Below are positions 26,057 to 34,831 of a stretch of DNA of 64,000 bases, one piece after another. The number at the start of each line of letters is the position of its first letter. Within the stretch, counting starts at the first letter, position 1. This DNA comes from JAGNDO01 sp963704975 (GTDB taxonomy: Bacteria; Chloroflexota; Anaerolineae; Caldilineales; Caldilineaceae), in NCBI GenBank assembly GCA_963704975.1, contig CAVPIK010000006.1, positions 124,001-188,000 on the forward strand, given 5' to 3'. Position numbers and translations under genes: made by a program. Under the pieces are notes generated by a model, which did not search any database, was not told where the DNA came from, and saw only the letters and a list, made by a program, of their open reading frames with translations.

Positions 26057-27882
26057 TCACCGCGCCCACGAATGGGGCGTCCCGGCCAGGATCCACGGCG
26101 TGACCCACAGCCCGTCCCCGCCCGTCGTCCCCAGGATGATGGCGACGGTTTGGCCCTGCACGCCATCCAGGGGCAGGCGCACATCCTCTCCGGCGCGGTA
26201 CCTTGCCAGACCAGGGGGTCGCCCTGGCCGGGGATCATGCGTAGCTCAAAACGCACATCGACTTCCCCCACAGCCTGGGGCTGCACCCACAGAAAAAGCG
26301 GCTCGTCCGGCAAGGCCAAGCCCAGGCTGACCTTGTCGCCGTCCGCCACAAAGATGGCTGTCTCCGCTTCCCCGCCCTCCCCGCCGGAGATCTGGCGCAC
26401 CTGCTGCGCCGGGACCAATTCGGCCAGATCCGCCACCCGCACCCGCTGAAACCAGGCCGGGTGAGCCGGGTCCGGGTCCACGAAGGCGAAAGCATGGTTC
26501 ACCCCCACCCAGGCGAGGGTGAAGACGAGGGCGAAGGTGAGCCAGATGTTGCGTGTTGCGTGTTGCGTGTTGCGTGGTTGACGCTCCGCCATTGTGCATT
26601 GGCCATTGTGCATTGTGCATTCCCCACATCCCCCAAAGCGTCACATACGGCCCGACGATGGCGAAGAGATCCCAGTCTCGGGGGCGGGCGAGTTCGTTTT
26701 GGAAGGTGAAGTGGAAGGCCAACATGCCCAGGCCGGCCAGGGTGAGGTAGGCGAAGGTGCGGTCTTGGCGCAGGCGGGGCGTGCGCAGGGCCATGACGAT
26801 GCCGACGATCAGGAGGGGGAGCAGGGGGGCGACCAGCCACAGGTTGACCAAGGCATCCCACAGGCGGGCCGGGGCCAGGGCTTCCCAGGGCATCCAAAAG
26901 AGCTGCGTCTCCCCGCCGGGGACGCCCGCCGCGCCGCCTCCGCCGACCGGGCAGGGGGACGCCCAGGGCGAGCATGATCACGACGGTCAAGACGGGCACG
27001 ATGGCCCCGCTGAGGCCCAGTTCGATGCCTTGGCGCAGCCAGGGCCGCCAGTTTCCCCGGCGCAGGGCGGACCAGTCCATCAACACCAACAGCCCGGCAA
27101 AGGCAAAGGCGGCCTGGGGATGCAAGGCCGCGGCGGCCCCGGCCACCAATCCCACGGACCAGAGGGGAACCCGTCCGCGCAGATGGGCCAAGGCCAGGGC
27201 GGTGGATGCCACGCTGACCGCGGTGACCAGGCTGTAGTTTTCAATATGCCCAAACCAGAGCAGGGTGCTGCCGGAGGCCAGCAGGGCCAGGAAATAGCGC
27301 CATTCTTCTCGGCGATCCCGGCCCAAAAGCGCGGCGATCTTCCCCGCCGCCACCAAGAACAGGACCCCGGCAAGCACGCTCCACAAGGCTATGGCGTTTT
27401 CCGGCGGGAGTCCCCAATTTTTAAAAAATCCCGACAAGGTGTACGCCAGCAAAGAGTCCAGCGGCTCCTTCCACACATACGGGATCGGTCTGCAAGGTGG
27501 CGGTGGTGTGCAGAAAGACCTTGCCGGGGCCGTCGCCGTGGAGGGTGCGCTCTCGGAAGAGCCAGAAGGCGAGGGCGGCGAAGGGCAGGATGAGGGGGTG
27601 ACTGGGGCGAAGAAGTTCGACTTTTTTCAAAAGTCGAACTTCTGGGTCAACCCAAAACGGGGCAAGCAAAATGGGGGCGGCGAGGAGGAGGCGCAGCCAG
27701 AGGGGGATGTGGGCCAGGAGCGCGAACATCCACAGGCCGTCCCAGCCGAAGCTGTTGCCCCCGGCGGTGGCGATGAGGGCGGCGAGGGTGAGGGCGGTGA
27801 GGAGGTGAGGAGGGGTGAGGGATTGTTGATTTGTTGATTTGTTGATTTGGTCATGGTTCAGCCTTCTTTCGCGCCGATTCAT
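26057..27882 (-). CDS. Large polytopic membrane protein, glycosyltransferase-39-like (several frameshifts)
   Basis: About 600 residues in at least four frames. N-terminal helices (TALTLAALIATAGGNSFG, IPLWLRLLLAAPILLAPF) are followed by FWLFRERTLHGDGPG, AYTLSGFFKNWGLPPENAIA, VTAVSVASTALALAHLRG, and NELARPRDWDLFAIVGPY. The C-terminal soluble part ends ILGTTGGDGLWVTPWILAG. The RxxDWDL-type loop and helix pattern recall lipid-linked sugar transferases of bacteria, but no catalytic signature is certain. A heptamer array (26548-26622) lies inside the gene. Start at 27882 is uncertain because the N-terminal codons are repeat-derived. Confidence 0.6.
26548..26622. repeat. Heptamer arrays TGTTGCG and CATTGTG inside a coding region
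   Basis: Three TGTTGCG copies (26551-26571) and five CATTGTG/CATTGGC units (26590-26622) interrupt the membrane protein gene between two hydrophobic segments. They encode an Asn/Gln/His/Ala/Thr-rich stretch. Confidence 0.85.
27818..27853. repeat. GATTTGTT octamer array at the 5' end of the membrane gene
   Basis: GATTGTT, GATTTGTT and GATTTGTT units run back to back. On the minus strand they would encode INKSTNQQ near the proposed N-terminus. Confidence 0.8.
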
Positions 27883-27920
27883 GCGTCTATGCGCAACGGA
27901 TCAAGTCTCCGAAACAGCCA

Positions 27921-28095
27921 GCGCAGGTTGAGTAGCCGCCCCGAAATCTCCGCAAACCATTCATTCACCGGCGGCGTATCGAAACCGCAGCGGGTTGAGC
28001 TCGCCGCAGCGAGTCAACCCGCTTCGGTTTCGATACGGCCTTGCTTCCATTGGTCAAGAAAATTCGTGGTTAACCCGGCCTACTCAACCTGCGCT
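27921..28095. repeat. Dispersed palindromic repeat, GTTGAGTAG family (copy 2, full length)
   Basis: The most complete copy. Outer arms GCGCAGGTTGAGTAG / CTACTCAACCTGCGC, inner arms GTATCGAAACCG / CGGTTTCGATAC around GCGGGTTGAGCTCGCC. It separates two minus-strand genes. Confidence 0.9.
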
Positions 28096-28115
28096 GGTAT
28101 TGCGGTTCGCCGCCG

Positions 28116-29702
28116 TCACTGCCCCAGAAAGTCCAGGATGATGCCGTGCACGACCTGCTCGACCGGGGCTTTGTCGTCGGTGAAGGTGGGGGTGCCGGGG
28201 GGCGGGGCGGCGGGACGGGCTTGGGCGATGGCGGATTGGGCGAAGTCTCGGAATTCCACGGGCAGGGCGGGGGAGAGGGTGGCGACGTTGGCGGCAAAGT
28301 TGGCCCCATCCGTGGGGCGGACGGTGGCGACGACGAGGGAGTTGCCCAGATCGTTGGCCGGTCCCGGCTCGTCGATGATGTGGACCGAGGGGAAGACTTG
28401 GGCCAGGGTGGCGGCCAGGGCGTCCACCAGGGCATAGTTGCGGGCGGAGCGGCCCACGTTGATGGCCAGGACGCCGTCGTCGTTGAGGTGGTCCCGCACG
28501 GTGCGGAAGAACTCGACCGTGGTGAGGTGGAAGGGGATGTAGGGCGGACGATAGGCGTCCACGGCGATCAGATCCCAGCGGGCGGAGGGGGGCTGTTGGG
28601 TGAGCCAGCGGCGACCGTCCGCGGCGATGGCGGTGAGGGTGGGGCGGGCCATGTCGAAGTAGGCATAACCCAGGTCGATGATCTCGGGGTCCAGCTCTAC
28701 GCCGGTGATGGTGGGCGGCGGGGCGGCCGCGCCGTAAATGTCGGTGAACAGACCACTCACCGTGCCCGCGGCCAGGCCGATGAGCAAAATGGATCTGGTT
28801 TCAGCGGTCTGAACAGGGGGGGCGTTGAAGAGGGGGGCGAGGAGGAAATAGTCCCAAATGCCGTCGCTCAAGACCGCGTCCGGGTGATAGACGCTGTGGA
28901 TGCCCACGCCCTCGTTGAGCTTGAGGTGGCGCTCGCTCCCCCACTGGCGCACGGCGATGTAGTTGTATTGGCTCTCGTCCTCGAAGAGCAGGGTGCCCGA
29001 CTGCGCCGTCATCCCACCCCGCCCGCACGGTCGCCGGATGGGTCAACAACGCCACGGCCAGCACAATCGCCGCCAATCCCCACGCCACCCAGCGCTCCCT
29101 GTCTCCTCGTCTCCTTGTCTCGCGCCTCCTGCGCCGCCGACCACAACCAGCAAAAGAATGGCCAAAATATAGAAGGTCCAGCGGGTGCCGTAGGCGGGGA
29201 TCAGCCAGAGGACGGGCAGGAAGGTGCCCAAGATGCTGCCCGCGGTGGACAGGGCGGAGAGGCGTCCGGCCACCTGCCCGGCGTGTTCCACATCCTGCAC
29301 GGCCAGACGCACGGCCCAGGGGGTGACGGTGCCCAGCAGGACCACGGGCAGGCTGAAGAGGAGCAAAATGGCGATCAGCGACCCGGCCAGCAGCCCCGGC
29401 GCAAAGTCGGCGTAGCCCAGCGCGGCCAGACGCAGGACCGGCGGGCTGATCCACGGCACCAGGGCCACGCCCACGGCCGCGGCCATCACCACCCGGTGCA
29501 GGACGCGCTGATCGGGGAAGCGGTCCGCCAGCCGTCCGCCCAGCCACGCGCCGCTGGCCAAATAGAGCAGGATCAGCCCGATCAACCCGGCCCACACAAT
29601 CTGGCTGTTGCCAAACCACGGGTCCAGCAACCGGGCCGCGCTCAACTCCACCCCAAGGGTGACGAGTCCGGCTGTGAAGGTGAGGGTGTAGAGTGATTTC
29701 AT
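28116..29702 (-). CDS. Membrane-fused spermidine-synthase-like protein (two frameshifts)
   Basis: N-terminal half: about seven membrane helices starting MKSLYTLTFTAGLVTLGVEL. C-terminal half: aminopropyltransferase-like Rossmann domain with SILLIGLAAGTVSGLFTDIY, ITGVELDPEIIDLGYAYFD and WDLIAVDAYRPPYIPFHL. Membrane-fused members are common in Chloroflexota and other soil bacteria, and many may not make spermidine. Slips near 29085 and 29015 break the join between halves; an octamer-like array lies there too (29095-29130). The same frame stays open upstream through the heptamer array into SUI1. Confidence 0.78.
29095..29130. repeat. Octamer-like array inside the spermidine-synthase-like gene
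   Basis: Units TGTCTCCT/CGTCTCCT/TGTCTCGC repeat with an 8-bp period and encode an ARQGDEETG-type linker. The sequence is close to the array in recO. Confidence 0.65.
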
Positions 29703-29834
29703 GCGAGATGTGAGATGCGAGTTGTGAGATGCGAGATGCGAGATGCGAGTTGCGGGGCTACGTAATGCGTAAGAGGGGAGTCTGCGACCAGCGTTTTTAA
29801 CTCGCATCTCGCAACCCGCATCTCGCATCACCCT
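29703..29834. repeat. Inverted pair of ATGCGAG heptamer arrays
   Basis: The left arm has at least eight ATGCGAG/ATGTGAG/TTGCGAG units (29703-29757). The right arm (about 29803-29831) carries the complementary CTCGCATCTCGCAACC. On the minus strand it contains no stop in the frame shared by SUI1 and the downstream gene. Confidence 0.88.
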
Positions 29835-30179
29835 CCCGGCGGATTTGGCCCGGTAGCCGAGGGCGTTGAGGAGGTCGACGATCTTGGCGCGTTGGTCGCC
29901 TTGGATTTCGATCAGGCCGTCTTTGAGGGCGCCGCCGGTGCCGAGATTGGATTTTAGGTGTTTGAGCAGGGCCTTCTTGCCCACTTCCGGGCTGAGGATG
30001 CCGTCGATGACGGAGACGACCTTGCCGCCCCGGCCCTTGCGGTCGATGCGTACGCGCACGGGGTTGCTGCCCTGGATGTTGAAGGGGGCCGCCGGGTTGC
30101 GGGGCAGGTCGATGGGGGTGGGCGCGGCTTCCGGCTCTGGGTCGGTGGAGAAGACGGTGCGGCGGTTGGTGGGTGGCAT
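29835..30179 (-). CDS. SUI1/eIF1-like translation factor (YciH family)
   Basis: Small protein with the SUI1 fold, related to eIF1 and E. coli YciH, probably acting in start-site fidelity on the 30S subunit. Key segment: RVRIDRKGRGGKVVSVIDG, then KHLKSNLGTGGALKDGLIEI and NALGYRAKSAG. ATG 30179 has AAAGGAT upstream. No stop follows: the frame runs on through the ATGCGAG array into the next gene, so the end given is that of the recognisable domain (about residue 115). Either a base was lost or the array replaced the stop. Confidence 0.8.
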
Positions 30180-30328
30180 GGGTGGGATCCTTTCAAGGTG
30201 GAGATCCAAATCTGTACGCTGGTGGGTGCTATTGTACCATCATGGGGCTACCCTGTGCGAAGTAGCACGAGGTGTGGGTGGGGAGGTTGCCGTGGATCTG
30301 ATCTGTGGCTATAATCGGTTGACCGATC

Positions 30329-30354
30329 CGTTCGCACCAGGGGGTGCGAACTCC
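30329..30354. repeat. GTTCGCACC repeat (short copy)
   Basis: CGTTCGCACCAGGGGGTGCG plus AACTCC, a 9-bp hairpin. An identical phrase and its inverted copy are found at 51858-51883 and 51910-51935. It lies 24 bp before the plsC start. Confidence 0.85.
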
Positions 30355-30377
30355 GCTACTTTGTGAAGGAAGTTTGT

Positions 30378-31128
30378 ATGTCTCTACTCGATGCCATCCT
30401 GCGCCCGCTGATTTTGTGGCTGGCCCGGGGATTTGCCCGGATTGCCTTGCGTTTGCAGATTGAGGGGCTGGAGAATGTGCCCAAGGACGAGGCGTTGCTG
30501 GTGATCGGCAACCATTTCAGCCTCTTCGAGCCGCCGTTGATGGGGCTTTTTTTGCCCCGCTATCCCCGCTTTTTGGCCGCCACGGAGAGTCAGGCCCAAC
30601 GGTATTTGCGCCACTTGGTTCGCATCTATCGCCAGATCCCCATCTGGCGGGGGCAGGTGGACCGCACGGCCATGCGCACGGCGTTGGATGCCCTGGCCGG
30701 GGGCGAGTGGGTGGGCATCTTCCCCGAGGGCGGGGTGGACCCGGAGTTGCAGGAGCGGATCGCCCAGGGCGAAAAGGTCCATGAGGTGGCGGGCCACTAC
30801 GTCTCGGCCCGACCCGGTGTTGATCCGGGCGCGGCCGGGGGCGGCGTTTTTGGCGGTGCAGGGTCAGGTGCGGGTGCTGCCCGTGGCCTTTGTGGGCACG
30901 GAGCAGATCATGGGCAATCTGAAACGGTGGCGGCGCACAACCGTGACCATGCGGGTGGGCCAGCCCTTTGGCCCGCTGGTGCTGGACAAATCTCTGCGCG
31001 GCCAGGCCAAGCGGGAGCAGTTGGATGGCCTGGGGGATGAGATGATGCGGGAGATTGCGGCGTTGCTGCCGGTGGAGAATCGGGGGGTGTATGGTGAATT
31101 GGTGATTGGTGATTGGGTGAAGGGGTGA
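30378..31128 (+). CDS. plsC: 1-acyl-sn-glycerol-3-phosphate acyltransferase-like protein (frameshifted)
   Basis: Membrane-associated phospholipid-biosynthesis acyltransferase. It shows an N-terminal hydrophobic helix, the HX4D-type motif as NHFSLFEP (E replacing the usual D), IPIWRGQVDR, and the IFPEGG motif III. A slip near 30815 leads to PVLIRARPGAAFLAVQG and VAFVGTEQIMGN in the next frame. GAAGGA precedes ATG 30378. The final residues (YGELVIGDWVKG) are encoded by a heptamer array, so the natural end may be nearer to residue 240. Confidence 0.82.
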
Positions 31129-31178
31129 GCGGCGGGAAATCGACCAATCAACGTATCAACAAATCAACCACGACGGGG
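31105..31178. repeat. Heptamer array at the plsC 3' end
   Basis: GTGATTG-type units (31105-31130) are followed by their partial complement CCAATCAACG and ATCAACAAATCAACC. It overlaps both converging gene ends. Confidence 0.7.
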
Positions 31179-32135
31179 CAATGGTCTGACCCCAGGCGGT
31201 CCCGCACGACGTGGACGTGGGTGGCGGTGAGGGTGGGGGTGGCTGAGGAAGCAGTAGTCCAGGCGCAGGAGGGGCGGGATGGGGATGTCGGCGAAGGGGT
31301 TGGCGGTGGTGGGCCAGGTGCCGGGCCAGGCGGATGGGCCGCGCCAGAGGGGTTGGCCGCCGGTGGTCCAGGCGTCGGTGAAGCGGCGGGCGGCTTCTCG
31401 GTAGATGTCGCTGCCTTCGGTGCTGTTCCAGTCGCCCACGGCCAGGGCGGGATGGGGGGCGGCGTCCAGGGCGGCGAAGACGCGGCGGGCTTGCTGGGTG
31501 CGCAGGCGGAGGAGGGGGGTGAGGCCCAGGCCGCGCACTTCGTTGGTGGGGGAGACGAGCTGCACGGCGTAGATCTGGAGGGGGCCGGCGGGGGTGATGA
31601 CCGTGGCGCCCAGGGCGAAGGGTTCCAGGCCGGGGTGGGCGAAGAGGTCGGTGATGGCGAAGGGCAGGCGGGACGCGATGCCCAGGCCCATGCGGGTGGG
31701 GGCGTAGGGCTGCCAGTGGCGGAAGGGGAAGCGCTGGGCCAGCCCGGCTTCCAGGCGGGCGGCCAGGATGGGGGTGACTTCTTGGAAGCAGACGATGTCG
31801 GGATCTTCTCGGTCCAGCATGGCGAAGACGGGGGCGAGGTCTCGGTCGGTTTTGAGGAGGTTGAAGGTGAGGAGGCGGAGGGATTTTGGATTTTGGATTG
31901 TTGATTTTGGATTGGGGACCAGGATGCGGCGGTAGCGGGTGGTCAGACCGAGGAGGGAGAGGAGAGCGGCGAGACGTGCCCAACCGCCCCCACGGTGTGG
32001 ACCCGAGATGATCGCTCCGGGCAGGCTACTGAGTAGACCCCAGAAGGTGAATGCGTTTAACAAAGCGAGAAAGCCGGTGCGGTCGCCCAGGGTGAGCCAG
32101 AGCAGGGTCCAGGCGGCGAGAAGTTTTGAGATCAT
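31148..32135 (-). CDS. Endonuclease/exonuclease/phosphatase-family protein with N-terminal membrane segment (frameshift at the end)
   Basis: Metal-dependent phosphoesterase of the EEP fold (DNase I/Mg-sphingomyelinase superfamily). N-terminal helices (MISKLLAAWTLLWLTLGDRT, LLSLLGLTTRYRRIL) are followed by an array-encoded NPKSTIQNPKS linker, then LRLLTFNLLK (Asn site), DIVCFQEV (Glu site), HPALAVGDWNS (Asp/Asn) and, after a slip near 31225, DRLGSDHCPVVVDL (catalytic His). The order of active-site motifs is complete. Probably a membrane-anchored outward-facing enzyme. Substrate unknown. Confidence 0.82.
31880..31920. repeat. ATTTTGG heptamer array inside the EEP gene
   Basis: Five units with the same order and almost the same sequence as the intergenic array at 6333-6367. 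In this gene they encode the linker between the membrane part and the catalytic domain. Confidence 0.88.
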
Positions 32136-32163
32136 GAAAGTATTATAGAGGGTGGGCGTGGGT

Positions 32164-32213
32164 GCCCCAAACGAAACGCTCCGGGGAAATCCCCGGAGCG
32201 TTTCGTTTGGGGC
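32164..32213. terminator. Perfect 24-bp hairpin
   Basis: GCCCCAAACGAAACGCTCCG and its complement close a two-base loop. It stands between two minus-strand genes and 8 bp after the stop of the large TolB-like gene read on its own strand. Confidence 0.85.
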
Positions 32214-32220
32214 GGCGGGG

Positions 32221-34650
32221 TCAGCGGGCGATCGAGGGCAGGTAACTCTGCTTGCCCACCCGGATGGCCCCCATCTTGACCGACTGCTGACCGCCGGGGT
32301 TGGTGACCCACAGGTCGTAGATGCCAGGCCCCAGGGCGGGCAGGTCCACGGTGAGGGTGTGGGCGTCCAGCCGGGCGAGGGTGAGGCGGGTGACGATCTG
32401 CTCGCCCCGGGTCAGGCGCACGGTGACGCCGTCCAGGAAGTTCTGGCCGGTGACGGTGATGGGGGTGGAGACGCCAGGGTCAAAGGCGGCGGGGGTGACG
32501 CTTTCGGCCACGGGGGTGAGCCAGGGGGCCAGGGTGATGTGGTCCAGGAAGAGGTCGGTCTCTTCGTCATAGTCGGTTTGGGCGAGGACAAAGGTGACGG
32601 TGATGGTTTGGCCGGCCCAGGGGCTGAGATCCGCCCAGCCCAGTTGGTGGCCGGGCAGTTGGGCGGATGCGCTGAAAACCTGGGTGGTGGTGAGGCCAGC
32701 GGTCACTGAGACCCGGAAGGGGGCGCTGGTTCGGGTGGTGGTCAGGCGTTCCGAGGCGTAGATGAAGGCCAGGGTGGGCTGGTGCAGGGTGTCCGAAATC
32801 GTGACTCCTTGGGAGAGGGTGACATCGCCCACGAAGGAACTGCGCAGTCTGGCGGCGAAGCTTCCCATATAGGCGCTGACGTCCGTAGAGACTCCAGTGG
32901 AAGCGCGCCAATCCGGTGCCAGGGTACCGCTCTCAAACTCGCCGTTGCGGAGGAGGGAGGGAGCCGGGATCAGGTAGATGTCAATGGGCGTGCGCAGTCC
33001 GGTCAGATCGACCAGGGTGTTGTCGGCATAGCCGGGGGCGGCCACAGAGAGATCCGAGAATGAATCCGAACCCATATAGGCCTCAAAGCGACCGTCGGGT
33101 TGGGTCTGCACGGAATTAAGGGCGGGCGGGTTGAGGGTCAGGGCCGTGCCTCCAAAGGGAACGCCCCGATTGTCCGATGTTTTGCCTTGCACCTTGGACA
33201 GATAGAAGGTGGTATGGGTATCGCCATTCGGGTCCGTGGGCCAGGGTTCCACGTTGAGGGCGGCGTCCGTGGCCTGGCTGCGGAAATAGACCGGGATGCC
33301 AGGATCTGTGTACCAGCGGTCAAAATCGATTTCACCCTCAAGATTGGTCCACAGGCCATGTGGACCAATCTTGACTTCGGTTTTCTGGCTCAGGATACCC
33401 GAACCGCCAAGATCGGCACTGTCCACCTGAATGCTGATCCAGCGGTCGCTGTATTCGGGCATGGTTTTGATACTCGACTGTGGCGGGATAAGGTCCGTGT
33501 AGCCGATGGAGGGGTTCATGTCATAGCCGCTATCGATCACGACCCCTTCGTTCTCCATTTTGTCTTCGCCCAGCCCCATATACCCGTCGCGCATAATCGT
33601 GCCACGCCGGATACGAGACCAATTAAGATAGAGTTGATTTTCATAGGAAACCAAGTGGATCTCCGTGTACCAGAGCCAGGTTTCATCGTTGTAATTCCGC
33701 CCATCGCGCAAGTGCAACGCCCCCCATTCGGGTGCGGTAAAATGGGTCAGAGGACTATTGTGTGGGACTCGGAATATGATCTGTTCTGTTCCGTCTGGGT
33801 TCATCCACTTAAAATTGGCCCATGTCCCGTCAGCAGCGGTAAATGCGACGGCAACTCGATTGCTATCCCATCTCCACGATGGGTATTCGAAGGGGACCGC
33901 CGAGGATTTTATAGCATGTTGATTCCCGCCATCTCCATTCATAACCCAAAGCGAGTCGCTCTGCGCAGAAATGACAATCCAGGCCAGCCGATTGTCCCGA
34001 GACCAGGCGGGCATCACATCGTCCTCGGCCCGCCAGGTCAGCCGGGTGACGTTGGAGCCGTCGGCGTTCATGGTATAGATCTCGGCGTTGCCGTCCCGGT
34101 CCGAGACAAAGGCGATCTTGCTGCCGTCCGGCGACCAGACGGGCATGGTGTCCAGGGCTGGGTTGGCGGTCAGCCGGGTCAGCCCGCCGCCATCCCAGTT
34201 GATCCGATAGATCTCCCAGTTGGCCGTCCCGATTGGAGGCAAAGAGGATCTGTTCGCCGCCGGGCCGCACGATCGGGTGGATGTCCGAGGCGGCGTGATA
34301 GGTGAGACCGGCGCTGGTTCCGGCCGCCATCATCTGCCACGTAGATCTCCCAATTGCCGTCCCGATAGGATTGGAACGCCACCCGCACCCAGGGGAGGTC
34401 TGCGGTCTGGGCCGGGAAGAGATTGCAACACTGGCGCGACGCAGCGGCAGATCTTGGGGGATGAAGTGCAGCGGAGCTTCCCCGCCCAGCCCCGCATCCA
34501 CCGGGGGTTGGCGGCATCAACGACCGGGGACGGGGGCGCGCTGGTCTGGGCGGTAACGGACCCCTGCGGGCTGACGGCGAAGAGGACGAAGAGACAGACG
34601 GCGAACAGGAACAGGATTGGAGGACGGGCTGTTTTGAAGAAGGGGGTCAT
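32221..34650 (-). CDS. Secreted TolB-like propeller protein with cell-surface-type C-terminus (frameshifts in the N-terminal third)
   Basis: About 800 residues. Signal peptide (ILFLFAVCLFVLFAVSPQGS), then WD40-like/PD40 repeats: NWEIYRINWDG, MPVWSPDGSKIAFVSDRDGN, and AEIYTMNADGSNVTRLTW, the TolB propeller signature. The C-terminal half has carboxypeptidase-regulatory and jelly-roll-like strands and an IPT/TIG-like domain (PITVTGQNFLDG). It ends VGKQSYLPSIAR. At least four one-base slips break residues 30-150. A paralogue of the next gene. Likely extracellular; ligand unknown. Confidence 0.82.
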
Positions 34651-34718
34651 GTTGGCTCTCTTTCTTGGTGGTCGGGAATGTTGGCACGTATGAAATGACG
34701 CCTCTGCGGAAACCAAGT

Positions 34719-34803
34719 TTCAACGCAAAGTTCGCTGAGAAACGAAAGAACGCAGAGGAAAAGCCTTCCCGATCTTGCGATCTTTGCGTTCTTTGCGTTA
34801 AAA
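34719..34803. repeat. Inverted repeat of 9-bp units (CAACGCAAAG)
   Basis: Left arm CAACGCAAAGTTCGCTGAG and AAAGAACGCAGAGG; right arm GATCTTTGCGTTCTTTGCG. It lies between the two large TolB-like genes. Confidence 0.8.
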
Positions 34804-34831
34804 GACCTTTTTACAATGATTCAGCGATAGG

